Source of the DNA: Spirochaetales bacterium Spiro_07
GTDB taxonomy: Bacteria; Spirochaetota; Spirochaetia; Treponematales; Treponemataceae
Assembly: GCA_001603145.1 (NCBI GenBank)
Contig: LVBI01000017.1
Coordinates: 1 to 64,000 of the forward strand
Direction of reading: 5' to 3'
Length of the DNA: 64,000 bases
Shown here: in pieces, positions 35,862 through 45,829 of the stretch
How positions within the stretch are numbered: the stretch's first letter is position 1
Layout: each line of letters opens with the position of its first letter
Position numbers and translations under genes: made by a program
Notes under the pieces: model-generated
What the model was told of the DNA's origin: nothing
Seen by the model: the letters and a program-made list of their open reading frames with translations, nothing else
Database searches by the model: none

Positions 35862-36221
35862 ATGAAGTTTCAGTTTGACAGCAATTCGCCGATTTATCTT
35901 CAGATTGTTGAATGTTTCAAAAGCAGCATCCTTTCTGGCGAGCTTGTGCCCGGCAGCAAGGTTCTGCCTGTTAGAGATTTGGCGTTGCAGGCGGGCGTAA
36001 ACCCGAATACAATGCAGAAGGCGCTTGCAGAGCTTGAACGGCTTGAGCTTGTGCGGACGGAGCGGACAAGCGGTCGGTTTATCACCGACCAGAACGAGAA
36101 AATCGAAAAAATGAGAAAAGATGCGGCTGACGCTGAAATTCAATCTTTTATTCAGCGGATGGAAAAGCTGGGTTATGAAAAAAGCTCGCTTCTGCCTGTT
36201 ATGGAAGAAGCACTCAAATAG
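35862..36221 (+). CDS. GntR family transcriptional regulator, YtrA subfamily
   Basis: 119 residues: a winged helix-turn-helix of the GntR type (FDSNSPIYLQIVECFKSSILSGELVPGSKVLPVRDLALQAGVNPNTMQKALAELERLELV) and a short C-terminal helical tail without a large effector domain, as in YtrA. Ribosome-binding site AAAGGAGG. It is followed within 12 bases by an ABC transporter ATPase, and the operator overlaps its own promoter. It probably represses the whole operon until an envelope stress or peptide signal appears; that is the common role of the family. Confidence 0.9.
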   Translation: MKFQFDSNSPIYLQIVECFKSSILSGELVPGSKVLPVRDLALQAGVNPNTMQKALAELERLELVRTERTSGRFITDQNEKIEKMRKDAADAEIQSFIQRMEKLGYEKSSLLPVMEEALK

Positions 36222-36233
36222 GAGAAGAAACAA

Positions 36234-36932
36234 ATGGCAATTATTCTTTCTTGCCGTGGTTTGACAAAACAATACGGCGCAACAACTGCTTTGAACAGCA
36301 TTGACTTGGATTTGCCTGCCGGTTCAGTAATCGGGCTGCTCGGCCCGAACGGTTCAGGCAAAAGCACATTTATAAAGATAGCCGCAGGGCTTTTGACTTC
36401 TACAAGCGGCGAGCTGCTGATTGACGGCTTTAAGCCCGGCGTAAAGACAAAAGAGATTGTGTCTTATCTGCCAGACCACGATTATCTTAACGACTGGATG
36501 TCTGTGAACCAGCTTATAAAAATGTTTGAAGACTTCTACGCAGACTTTGACAAAGAAAAAGCTTTTGACATGATTCAGCGCCTTGACATAAAGCGCGAAA
36601 GCATGTTGAAGACGCTCTCAAAAGGCACGCGCGAAAAGGTTCAGCTGATTCTCACGATGTCGCGCAAGGCAAAGCTTTATCTGCTTGACGAGCCGATTGG
36701 CGGCGTTGACCCGGCGGCGCGCGATTATATTCTTAACACGATAATCGGCAACTACAACGAAAATGCGGCCGTGCTTATTTCAACGCATCTCATTGCAGAC
36801 GTTGAGCCGGTGCTTACTCATGCTGTGTTTATCAAAAACGGAAAAATCGTAAGGGCTGGCGAAGTTGACGACATAAGAGAAGAAACCGGCTCTTCTATCG
36901 ACGCTCTTTTCAGGGAGGAATTCAAATGCTGA
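36234..36932 (+). CDS. ABC transporter ATP-binding protein (YtrB/BcrA type)
   Basis: 232 residues with a complete ABC ATPase: Walker A GPNGSGKST, signature LSKGTREK (a variant of LSGGQ), Walker B LYLLDEPIGGVD and switch His in STHLIADVE. It resembles the ATPases of small multidrug, bacitracin or lantibiotic efflux systems found after YtrA regulators. It overlaps the permease gene by seven bases. The variant signature is common in this group. Confidence 0.88.
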   Translation: MAIILSCRGLTKQYGATTALNSIDLDLPAGSVIGLLGPNGSGKSTFIKIAAGLLTSTSGELLIDGFKPGVKTKEIVSYLPDHDYLNDWMSVNQLIKMFEDFYADFDKEKAFDMIQRLDIKRESMLKTLSKGTREKVQLILTMSRKAKLYLLDEPIGGVDPAARDYILNTIIGNYNENAAVLISTHLIADVEPVLTHAVFIKNGKIVRAGEVDDIREETGSSIDALFREEFKC

Positions 36933-37717
36933 CAGAAACAAAAAATCTTGAAGACAACAGACCGGTCAATGATTTTGACCTGAAGCTTTCGTTCAGCCGC
37001 TTCTTCAAGCTGCTCAAATATGAACTTGCCGCTTCAAGCAAGGTGCTTGTTCCGATTTATTGCGCGGTGCTTGTTATCGGTGTGCTGACGCGCTTTGCAG
37101 TGGCAAACAAGGTTGATTTTGAAAGCAGTTCGTTCTCATTCTATTTTGAAATGAAAAGAATCATGGAATTTTTGTGCTTCAGCCTGCTTACGGCCGCTGT
37201 CTGCATCAGCATCGTGATTCTTACCGGCAGATTCAAGAAGTCTTTCTTTGGCAGCGAAGCTTATCTTAATTTTTCGCTTCCGGTCGGTGTTTCAAACCAC
37301 CTTGCAAGCAAGCTTGTGAGCTGCCTTATCTGGGGAATAGCCTGCACTGCTGTCGGCTTGGTATCGTCTTTGACAGCCTGGAACGGTTGGGATGATTTCT
37401 TGTATTGGTTTGAAGATGAAAGTGTTTGGATATTGCACTTCGGTTTAGGCTATATTTTCTGGCTTGCGTCAGTAATTCTGCTTTTCTTTTTAGCAATGTG
37501 CACGGGTCATATAGTGCCAAAGTTCAAGCGCGTGGTTGAGATTCTGATTGTCATTGTAGGATTGACCGTTCAAGGAAATGTTGTCAGTTATGTTGATAAT
37601 TTCAGTTCATCTGATGCAGCTGGCTACTTTATATTGTTCGTGGTTCCAATTATTTTCTCTGCAATCTGGTTCGCAATCTGCTATTTGATTCTGCGGTTCA
37701 AGCTGGATATCGAATAA
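36926..37717 (+). CDS. ABC transporter permease
   Basis: 263 residues with about six hydrophobic helices and a soluble N-terminal stretch of some 30 residues. The start follows GGGAGG and lies within the ATPase gene, so translation is coupled. The sequence has no named motif; the assignment is by topology and position after the ABC ATPase. Likely the membrane half of an efflux or peptide-sensing pump. The operon ends in the large stem-loop at 37725-37962. Confidence 0.78.
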   Translation: MLTETKNLEDNRPVNDFDLKLSFSRFFKLLKYELAASSKVLVPIYCAVLVIGVLTRFAVANKVDFESSSFSFYFEMKRIMEFLCFSLLTAAVCISIVILTGRFKKSFFGSEAYLNFSLPVGVSNHLASKLVSCLIWGIACTAVGLVSSLTAWNGWDDFLYWFEDESVWILHFGLGYIFWLASVILLFFLAMCTGHIVPKFKRVVEILIVIVGLTVQGNVVSYVDNFSSSDAAGYFILFVVPIIFSAIWFAICYLILRFKLDIE

Positions 37718-37767
37718 ACAAGCAAAGAAGGGGCTGTCAAATAAGTTTGTCGAAATCACCGGAATTT

Positions 37768-37842
37768 GTGTGACGGTTACTTCGACTTCGCTCAGTGACC
37801 GTTTTGACCACGTTCAGTAACCGTTTCGGCTTTGCTCTGTGA
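37768..37842. repeat. Short tandem GGTTAC/GTGACC repeats
   Basis: Three imperfect units with recurring GTTACTTCGACTTCGC, TCAGTGACCG and TCAGTAACCG segments. They are partly self-complementary, another palindromic repeat type distinct from the GTCAT family. Confidence 0.55.
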
Positions 37843-37848
37843 CCATAT

Positions 37849-37933
37849 GTCATTTTCGGGCTTGACCCGAAAATCTTTCAAGCAAGATTGTCGCATCATT
37901 CGCAACGAAGTTTCTAGCGAGTGCGACAATGAC
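37849..37933. repeat. Facing pair of palindromic units with different stems
   Basis: Forward GTCAT-TTTCGGG-CTTGA-CCCGAAA-ATCT (37849-37876) and reverse AGAT-TGTCGCA ... TGCGACA-ATGAC (37885-37933). Confidence 0.78.
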
Positions 37934-37964
37934 AGTTTGTTCTTTTTAGACAGCCCCTTCTTCC

Positions 37965-39428
37965 TTATTTGCCTTGAATTCCTGCTTCAACGTATTTTTT
38001 CAGCTGAACGGCGGCAACTTTTGGGTTTGTTACAACGCCCGGTCCTGCAATGCAACCGCCCTCGCAAGCCATAACTTCCACAAGGTTCGGGTCTGCTTCG
38101 GTCTGCTTTACCGCACCGGTCTGAATCTTGCCGTAAGAGGCGAGCTGTTTCATGCCGGCTTTGTTAAGGCCGTTGATAACCGCCGGCTTTAAGATTGACG
38201 GGTCTTTGAGCCTTATCTTAACAGATTCAGCAACGCCACCAGTTATGGCAAAATTACGCGCAGACGCTGTCGGAATTGTATTAAGCTCGGCGGCCGGTTC
38301 TTTTGCCACGTCAATTTCTTTGGCGATAAACAGCGCGCCGATTTCTTCAACCGAAAGAACGTAATCTACAAATTCGTCGTCAAAGCCTTCGCGCCGCTTT
38401 GCAAGGCACGGCCCGATAAATACGCTAACGCAGTCAGGGTCTTCTTTTTTGGCAAGTTCTGCCGTATAGTGCATCGGGCTTCTCGTGTCAGAGATGCACG
38501 GCGCAAGTTCCGGCACATGAATGCGCACGGCGCGCACATAAGCCGAGCAGCACGAAGTTGTCATAAGCTTTTCGCCGTTTTTCATGCGCTCTTCAAATTC
38601 ATGCGCTTCTTTGTCGGCGCAGATGTCTGCACCGATTGCAACTTCCCAGACGCGGCTGAAACCGGCGTTGAGCAATGCGCTTTCAAGCTGGCCAGGTGCA
38701 GCCCTAAACTGAGCCGCAATCGCCGGCGCGTACATGGCGACAACTTTCTTGCCCTGCATTATGTGGCGCAAAACGTCAACAAGCTGGCTTTTGTCCATCA
38801 TTGCGCCGAAAGGACATTCGCGCATACAGTTTCCGCAGAAAATGCATTTATCATAGTCTATGCGCTCTTTGCCGTTCTCGTTTTTGCTGATTGCACCGAC
38901 CGGGCAAGCTTCTTCGCACGGCACAGGAATCTTGATGATTGCGTGGTACGGGCAGTTCTGCATACATAAGCCGCAGTTGACGCATTTGTCTTCGTCAATG
39001 TGGGCGCGCCCGTTCTTAATTTCTATAGCCTTTTTGCCGCAGTTCATCATACATGGGCGGGCAAGGCAGCCTTGACAGGCGTTTGTTACCATAAAATGGG
39101 TGCGAACGCAGGCGTTGCATGCTTCGTCCAATACGGTGAGCATTGGCCATGTCGGAGATTTTCTTTGCATTGCTTCAGAAGCAAATTCGTTCAAAGGCTT
39201 CTCGTCGTCAGCATCTTCCACAGAAAAGCCGAGACGCGCCATTGTGCGCATACGCAAAATTTCGCGGTCATGGTAGATGCAGCAGCGGTGCGGCGTTGAA
39301 CCTTTCGGTGCCATTTCTGCCGGAATTTTGTAGACCTGAGATTCAAGTTTGCCCTCAAGCTGAAGCTTTGCAATGCGCACAAGAATTTCACGCTTGATGA
39401 AAGCAGTCTTGTTGTTGAGATTAAGCAT
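37965..39428 (-). CDS. [FeFe] hydrogenase, group B type
   Basis: Monomeric, presumably ferredoxin-dependent [FeFe] hydrogenase of 487 residues. An N-terminal Cys-rich region (C104, C107, C118, C121, C126, C130) is followed by ferredoxin-like clusters (C149/152/155/159 with C171/175 and C195/198/201/205). The H-cluster domain has L1 TTSCCSAY (C293, C294), L2 IGPCLAK (C341) and L3 EVMACEGGCIAGPG (C455, C459). Both L1 cysteines are kept, so the proton-transfer residue is present and catalysis is likely. The Pro and Trp of the classical TSCCPxW motif are replaced by Ser-Ala-Tyr. The arrangement fits the group B1/B3 enzymes described from termite-gut treponemes. The start overlaps the upstream [2Fe-2S] gene by eight bases. 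Confidence 0.88.
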   Translation of the reverse strand: MLNLNNKTAFIKREILVRIAKLQLEGKLESQVYKIPAEMAPKGSTPHRCCIYHDREILRMRTMARLGFSVEDADDEKPLNEFASEAMQRKSPTWPMLTVLDEACNACVRTHFMVTNACQGCLARPCMMNCGKKAIEIKNGRAHIDEDKCVNCGLCMQNCPYHAIIKIPVPCEEACPVGAISKNENGKERIDYDKCIFCGNCMRECPFGAMMDKSQLVDVLRHIMQGKKVVAMYAPAIAAQFRAAPGQLESALLNAGFSRVWEVAIGADICADKEAHEFEERMKNGEKLMTTSCCSAYVRAVRIHVPELAPCISDTRSPMHYTAELAKKEDPDCVSVFIGPCLAKRREGFDDEFVDYVLSVEEIGALFIAKEIDVAKEPAAELNTIPTASARNFAITGGVAESVKIRLKDPSILKPAVINGLNKAGMKQLASYGKIQTGAVKQTEADPNLVEVMACEGGCIAGPGVVTNPKVAAVQLKKYVEAGIQGK

Positions 39429-39675
39429 TTAATGCCGTCCTTATTTTTTCTATAACCGTTGTAACTGTGGCTTGCTGCACAACTTGTCCGTTGACAAGCA
39501 CAAAAGGAGCTTTGCCACAAGATGAATCTTTGCATTTTTCAAGACACGGCATGCCTTCTACTTCGACCTTGCCTTTCAAGTCTTCAGGCAGCTCATCTTC
39601 GAGAAGCATTATCTCTGATGCGCCCATTACAAAACAAGCTGTTCCTGTGCAAATTGAAACCCTGATCTTTCTCAT
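39421..39675 (-). CDS. Small [2Fe-2S] thioredoxin-like ferredoxin
   Basis: 84 residues of the NuoE/HydC-like thioredoxin fold. Four cysteines in the usual spacing, C9 and C14, then C44 and C48, should bind a [2Fe-2S] cluster; an additional Cys53 follows. The ATG at 39675 is chosen because GAAGGAGA lies five bases upstream; a longer frame from 39690 has no such site. It overlaps the group B hydrogenase gene and most likely passes electrons to or from it. Confidence 0.85.
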   Translation of the reverse strand: MRKIRVSICTGTACFVMGASEIMLLEDELPEDLKGKVEVEGMPCLEKCKDSSCGKAPFVLVNGQVVQQATVTTVIEKIRTALNA

Positions 39676-39743
39676 AAAAATCTCCTTCAAGCAAAAGTGC
39701 CCATAATCATCTTATTATAACTTGCATTTGCAGAATCAGCATC

Positions 39744-40946
39744 TTAAAAAAACTGAATATGCACTTCTTTCAGGTATTTTTCTTCAAGCATAGCCGCAAT
39801 CTTCTTGATTACGTTGCGCCGAATCTCAAGCTCGATCGGCATATTCGGGTCTTGATGTGCTTCGTTTATCTTTGTGCCGACCACAAATTGAATGCGGTCG
39901 CTGTCAAGGAACATCTCGACAAGCTTTGTAGCCGCATTTTCGTGCGCATAAGCAGACTGATCGCCTTTTTCAAGCATTTCCGCGACCTTGCCCATCGTGA
40001 TTATGCCTTCCGTAACAAGGTCTGCGCCGTCCATTTCAGAAAAAGGCGGAACTTGAGAATCCGGGTTTTTCAGCTGAACGCGAATCTGCCTGTTGAGTTC
40101 ACGCGCAAGAATATTGGCGGTTGTGCCGCCGCAAATGACTTTCTTGCCGTCAAAAAGACTGAAAATGCGCGCTATGCCGGTGTCGTTTTCTTTGTGCATA
40201 GGCGGGCCGGTAATGACGAGCAAATCGCGCGGGTTTCTCGAATAGATTACGCCGCAAGTTATGTCATCTTTCGCCTTGTACATGTCGTGATACAGAGCCT
40301 CGCAAACAACAAGCCGCGCAAGCTCGCGCGCGCTTATCTGCGGATTCATGAGAATCTTTTTAAGGATAAAATCCTGTACGTTGGTTATTCCCCAGCCGAA
40401 CGGAAAATTCGAGCTGCCCATGCCGGCCTGCGTTACGCCGTCAGAGAAGAACACAAGCCTGTCGCCCGGCCGCGCTTCGTACTGCGAATAATGAAGCTGC
40501 GCCTCAACTTTCGGTGCTGTCGACTTGTCGCGCCGCTCAAAAGTTGAAATGTCCTTGAGCGGCTCAATGATTGTCTGCTCGCGCACAAGCACATAAGGCG
40601 GGTTGTCATATTCCACGACGCGCACAGTTGAGTTCGGTTCAATGTCAACAAGCGTGAACGTCGCGTAGCTGATGCCGCGTTTCTGGCATACCGGCAGCGT
40701 GTTCATGATAATTTCAGCTGCGCGCTTTACCGGAATATCTGAAGCGACGAAGCGCGTGGCCATTGTTGCGGTCAAAGTGGCAAGAACGCCGGCCTTTATG
40801 CCCGAACCGAGACCGTCTGAAAGCGTGGTGATGACGCGCCCGTCAGCCGGGTTTTTCTGAGAGAGAAAAACGTCGCCCGGCGCGCCCTGCTTATGCTTGC
40901 AGACCTGGTAATGAGCCACTTCGATAAAAGGCTTGTCACTGTTCAT
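39744..40946 (-). CDS. SpoIIE-type PP2C serine phosphatase of the hydrogenase operon
   Basis: 400 residues. The N-terminal half is a PP2C/SpoIIE domain with metal-binding acidic motifs TLSDGLGSGIKAG, RLVFFSDGVTQAG and DDITCGVI. The C-terminal half (about 260-400) has no named domain but includes GPPMHKENDTGIARIFSLFDGKKVICGGTTANILAREL. The ATG at 40946 has AGAGGA upstream and overlaps the end of the sensory hydrogenase gene by 11 bases. PP2C phosphatases are regular partners of PAS-containing group C hydrogenases, and the pair is thought to turn H2 level into protein dephosphorylation. No serine kinase gene is in the window. Confidence 0.87.
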   Translation of the reverse strand: MNSDKPFIEVAHYQVCKHKQGAPGDVFLSQKNPADGRVITTLSDGLGSGIKAGVLATLTATMATRFVASDIPVKRAAEIIMNTLPVCQKRGISYATFTLVDIEPNSTVRVVEYDNPPYVLVREQTIIEPLKDISTFERRDKSTAPKVEAQLHYSQYEARPGDRLVFFSDGVTQAGMGSSNFPFGWGITNVQDFILKKILMNPQISARELARLVVCEALYHDMYKAKDDITCGVIYSRNPRDLLVITGPPMHKENDTGIARIFSLFDGKKVICGGTTANILARELNRQIRVQLKNPDSQVPPFSEMDGADLVTEGIITMGKVAEMLEKGDQSAYAHENAATKLVEMFLDSDRIQFVVGTKINEAHQDPNMPIELEIRRNVIKKIAAMLEEKYLKEVHIQFF

Positions 40947-42672
40947 CTTCATCCTCTGAGAACGATTCGATAATCGAATTAAGAATGGCCTCTGATTCGG
41001 CGGCGTTTTCGCCAAGCAGGAACGCAATCTGCTGAACTACAGAAAGGTTCTTGTCTATAACCTTTTTTGCCTGGCTTATAATTCTGTGCTTCTGAACTTC
41101 CGGGGCTGTAACGTCTTCGATTACGCCGCCGGCGATTGATTCTTTTTCGATGGCAAAGACCGAAACATGAAAAATCTTCTTGCCTTCGCGCACGTCGCGC
41201 TCAATTACGTCCGGCCCGTTTGTGGAAATTACGTCAGAAAAGAATCGTGCAAAGCCTGCAAGCTTGTCCAAATCAGCGCCTTCCATGCCGGGCTTTATTT
41301 CGTACATTTCAAGCACGTCAGAACCCAAAAGCCGCGCGAAATTTTCGTTACATTCAACGATTTTAAGGTCTTTATCTGCAATAACTACGCCGCCCGGAAT
41401 AGCCTTGATAAGTCCGTTCGCCTTTTTCTGTGCAAGCTTTCGCATATAAGAAACGCACATCGTCTTTTCGGCTCTGTTGTCGAGCATTGCTTCGGCGAAG
41501 GCGCGGCATGTGTCATAGCCGCAGCTCGCGCAGTTCACTTCATCTGCTGCCGTATATTTGCCGACGGTGCGCAATGCGTCACGTATTTCTTCTTCTGAAT
41601 GTTCCGCTTTCGGAATTGCGTTTATCGGCAACGTGCCTTGAATTTCCGGCTTGTTTTCCAGAATCGTTTCCGGCAGAGTTTTTTCAACATTGTCGGCGTA
41701 TTGCATAAGCTGAACATGCCTGATGGCGGCGGCAGATTTGCGCTTGGTAACAGGGCCGTTTATGCAGCCGCCCTTGCAAGCAAGCAGCTCAATAAAAAGC
41801 GGCTCTGCCAAAGACTTGATATCAAGCCCTTCAAGAGCTTCTTTTATCTGGCCGATGCCCGAAACAGACATTGAGCGTATCGGGTTGCCGTAGTTGTTAA
41901 CCGATGAAATCATGCCGCCGTCAATCGGGTAAAGCGCACCTTGCGCCGCTTTTTGCGGAATGAAACGGTCGTCTTCTTTTGGAATGCAGTTATAAGGCGT
42001 TATGCCTTCATGGTCGAGCCACTTTCTTAGATTTTCAAAAGTGACCGCCGCATCAATTTCCGGAAAAGAGTCAGCTTCGCCTTTTTTGGCGATGCAAGGC
42101 CCGATAAAGATTATGCCGATGTCGTCGCCGTAAATCTTTTTAAGATAACGCGCATGTGCAAGCAGCGGCGAAGCGCAGTCCGTTATGTACGGCGCGTAGC
42201 TTTCCATATATTGCTTGATGAATTCAACAACTGAAGGGCAGGCCGATGAAAGAAAAAGCTTCTGGCCGTCTTTCTTGTTGATTTCGTTTTTAAAGGTCTC
42301 TGAAAGATGCGCAGACACAAAATCTGCACCGAGCGCAGTTTCTGAAACGCCCCAGAAGCCAAGCCTTTTAAGCGCGGCGACAATCTGCTGCGGCGTAAAT
42401 TCTGGAAATTCAGACGCAAAAGAAGGTGCAAGCGAAATGATGACGCGCTTTTTGAGCTGCATAAGCTGGCGTGCCTTTGGAATGTCATCTCGCACATGCT
42501 TAGCCTTTGCCGAGCAGTTGATTACGCAGTTTCCGCACATAATGCAAAGCTCAGAAACAACCATAGCATGGCCGTTTTCTACACGTATAGCCTTAACAGG
42601 GCATTGGCGGATGCATTTGTAGCAGTCCTGACATTCAGTTTGCTCTGTATAAATCGGATACAGAAAATTCAT
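40936..42672 (-). CDS. hydS: Sensory [FeFe] hydrogenase with PAS domain (HydS, group C)
   Basis: 578 residues. Two [4Fe-4S] ferredoxin motifs open the protein (C14/17/20/24 and C43/46/49/53). The H-cluster domain has L1 SSACPS, L2 IGPCIAKK and L3 ELLACKGGC (C145, C193, C299, C303). The proton-transfer cysteine of catalytic enzymes is Ala144 here, as expected for a slow, sensing hydrogenase. An Fe-S domain (C381, C384, C389, C406) links to a PAS domain at about 420-520, and a helical tail ends the protein. It lies between a small [2Fe-2S] protein and a PP2C phosphatase, overlapping both. The likely role is to sense H2 or redox state and control the phosphatase. Confidence 0.9.
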   Translation of the reverse strand: MNFLYPIYTEQTECQDCYKCIRQCPVKAIRVENGHAMVVSELCIMCGNCVINCSAKAKHVRDDIPKARQLMQLKKRVIISLAPSFASEFPEFTPQQIVAALKRLGFWGVSETALGADFVSAHLSETFKNEINKKDGQKLFLSSACPSVVEFIKQYMESYAPYITDCASPLLAHARYLKKIYGDDIGIIFIGPCIAKKGEADSFPEIDAAVTFENLRKWLDHEGITPYNCIPKEDDRFIPQKAAQGALYPIDGGMISSVNNYGNPIRSMSVSGIGQIKEALEGLDIKSLAEPLFIELLACKGGCINGPVTKRKSAAAIRHVQLMQYADNVEKTLPETILENKPEIQGTLPINAIPKAEHSEEEIRDALRTVGKYTAADEVNCASCGYDTCRAFAEAMLDNRAEKTMCVSYMRKLAQKKANGLIKAIPGGVVIADKDLKIVECNENFARLLGSDVLEMYEIKPGMEGADLDKLAGFARFFSDVISTNGPDVIERDVREGKKIFHVSVFAIEKESIAGGVIEDVTAPEVQKHRIISQAKKVIDKNLSVVQQIAFLLGENAAESEAILNSIIESFSEDEDEQ

Positions 42673-42920
42673 TGCGGATTCTCCTGCAAAAGTTCATGCT
42701 GCAGCAAGTCTATCAAGCCTTCTGAATAGACGTTTGAAAAAAGCTTATCGTCTATGCGGATGTTCGGGCCGTGCTTACATTCGCCTTCGCAAAGGCAGCC
42801 GCGCACCTGAACTGAATCAGACAAGTTATATTCCTCTATAAAATTCTGAATAATCTGTGTGTTCTTTGAATTGCCCCTGCTGAAACATGAACTGCCCATG
42901 CACACTGTTATAGTCTTCAT
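42669..42920 (-). CDS. Small [2Fe-2S] thioredoxin-like ferredoxin, first gene of the hydrogenase operon
   Basis: 83 residues with C7, C12, C44 and C48 in NuoE-like spacing (CMGSSC and CLCEGEC). The stop overlaps the hydS start (ATGA). AGGAGG precedes the ATG. As the first gene, expressed with the sensory hydrogenase, it probably exchanges electrons with HydS. It is a diverged relative of the second small ferredoxin in the same operon. Confidence 0.83.
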   Translation of the reverse strand: MKTITVCMGSSCFSRGNSKNTQIIQNFIEEYNLSDSVQVRGCLCEGECKHGPNIRIDDKLFSNVYSEGLIDLLQHELLQENPQ

Positions 42921-42973
42921 GTAACCTCCTGACAGAATGCTGCGGAACAGATGAACCGCAATGCTTTACGATT

Positions 42974-43002
42974 ATTCTATAATTTTTTATCCGAAACAGC
43001 AA
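42974..43002 (-). promoter_or_regulatory. Promoter of the hydrogenase operon
   Basis: On the minus strand TTGCTG, 17-bp spacer, TAGAAT, 54 bp upstream of the first start codon. Confidence 0.55.
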
Positions 43003-43096
43003 GCCTTATATGCAATGCAGAAGAGTTATTTTCTTCATAGTTTAATCTATGCCTGAAAATTAAATGCCGAAAAGCGCCGCGAAAATAAATTTGCTC

Positions 43097-43131
43097 TTGC
43101 CGTTTTCAATCTAAATTAGTATTTTTAGATT
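43097..43131 (+). promoter_or_regulatory. Candidate groL promoter with an overlapping inverted repeat
   Basis: TTGCCG (43097-43102), 17-bp spacer, TATTTT (43120-43125). A perfect repeat AATCTAAA (43108-43115) and TTTAGATT (43124-43131) overlaps spacer and -10 box. It is not a CIRCE element. Another TATAAT at 43172 lies too near the ribosome-binding site to serve. Confidence 0.4.
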
Positions 43132-43182
43132 ATAAAAGTAAAGAAAGGCGCAAATACGACTTTTTATAGCCTATAATTTTAA

Positions 43183-44838
<1,656 letters not shown>

Positions 44839-44859
44839 TTCCTGAAATGACGGAATGAC

Positions 44860-44894
44860 AAAAGGCTGTCTGAGAAATCGGACAGCCTTTTTTT
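44860..44894 (+). terminator. Rho-independent terminator of groL
   Basis: AAAAGGCTGTC (44860-44870) and GACAGCCTTTT (44881-44891), loop TGAGAAATCG, then T residues. The GGCTGTC/GACAGCC core is the same as in the expanded structures at 8106 and 37725. Confidence 0.9.
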
Positions 44895-44950
44895 GTAATT
44901 ATGCTTTTTTAATCATGGCAAAAAACACAGAAGCGCGTTATCATGTGCTT

Positions 44951-45829
44951 ATGAAGACTAACGACAAGCCTGTGGTGGCATTGATTTATGACTTTGACGG
45001 CACGCTTTCGCCCGGAAATATGCAGGAATTCAGCTTTATTAAGGCGCTGAACATGAGTGCGGGCGAATTCTGGCAAAAGGCGAACAAGCTTTCTGAAGAC
45101 AATGACGCGAGCAGCATTCTCTGCTACATGAAGACAATGCTTGACGAGGCGAAGTACCGAAATATTTCGATTTCGCGCAAGTCGTTCACGCAGTTCGGCA
45201 AAGAGATTGAGCTTTTTGAGGGCGTTGCTGCCTGGTTCAAGACTATAAACGAATACGGAAAATCGAAAGGGCTTGAGATAAAGCATTACATAAATTCTTC
45301 CGGCTTAAAAGAGATGATTGAAGGCACGTCGATTGCGGCTGAATTTGAGCAGATTTTTGCGTGTTCCTTTTTATATAATTCAGACGGAATCGCCGTGTGG
45401 CCGGGTGTGGCGATTGATTATACCACAAAGACGCAGTTCATCTTTAAGATTAACAAAGGCATAAAAGAAATCAGCGATTCAGTTGAGATAAACAAATTCG
45501 TGCCAGACAACGAAAGGCCGGTGCCGTTCAAGCGCATGATTTACTTTGGCGACGGCGAAACTGATATTCCGTGCATGAAGCTTGTAAAGCAGAACGGCGG
45601 CTATTCAGTTGCGGTCTATAAGCCCGGCGACGCAAAGAAGCAGCGCAAGGCAGAGCAGCTGATTCTTGACGGGCGCGTCAATTTTGTTTCGCCTGCAAAT
45701 TATAAGCTGAAAGGTGATGTCTACAACATCGTTTCGGTGATTCTTGACAAGATAAAATCTGACTACGATTTTGACAACCTTTTGGCGGAACATAAACACG
45801 GCGCGGAGAAGATGCTTAAAAAATGCTGA
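44951..45829 (+). CDS. HAD superfamily phosphatase
   Basis: 292 residues. Motif I is YDFDGTLSPG (nucleophile Asp14, acid/base Asp16), and motif IV is YFGDGETDIPCMK near the end; the insert between them suits a phosphoserine-phosphatase-like C1 cap. ATG at 44951 places the motif at residue 12 as usual; an earlier ATG at 44915 is possible, and neither has a strong ribosome-binding site. Its end overlaps the next gene by seven bases. The substrate is unknown. Confidence 0.85.
   Translation: MKTNDKPVVALIYDFDGTLSPGNMQEFSFIKALNMSAGEFWQKANKLSEDNDASSILCYMKTMLDEAKYRNISISRKSFTQFGKEIELFEGVAAWFKTINEYGKSKGLEIKHYINSSGLKEMIEGTSIAAEFEQIFACSFLYNSDGIAVWPGVAIDYTTKTQFIFKINKGIKEISDSVEINKFVPDNERPVPFKRMIYFGDGETDIPCMKLVKQNGGYSVAVYKPGDAKKQRKAEQLILDGRVNFVSPANYKLKGDVYNIVSVILDKIKSDYDFDNLLAEHKHGAEKMLKKC

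Larger units (their letters stand above)
37725..37962. terminator. Terminator-like stem with a 210-bp repeat-filled loop, between convergent operons
   Basis: AAGAAGGGGCTGTC (37725-37738) pairs perfectly with GACAGCCCCTTCTT (37949-37962). The loop contains three short GGTTAC/GTGACC-type repeats (37768-37842) and a facing pair of palindromic units (37849-37876 and 37885-37933). Its outer stem matches that at 8106-8266. It lies between convergent genes, so it may stop both transcripts. Confidence 0.6.
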
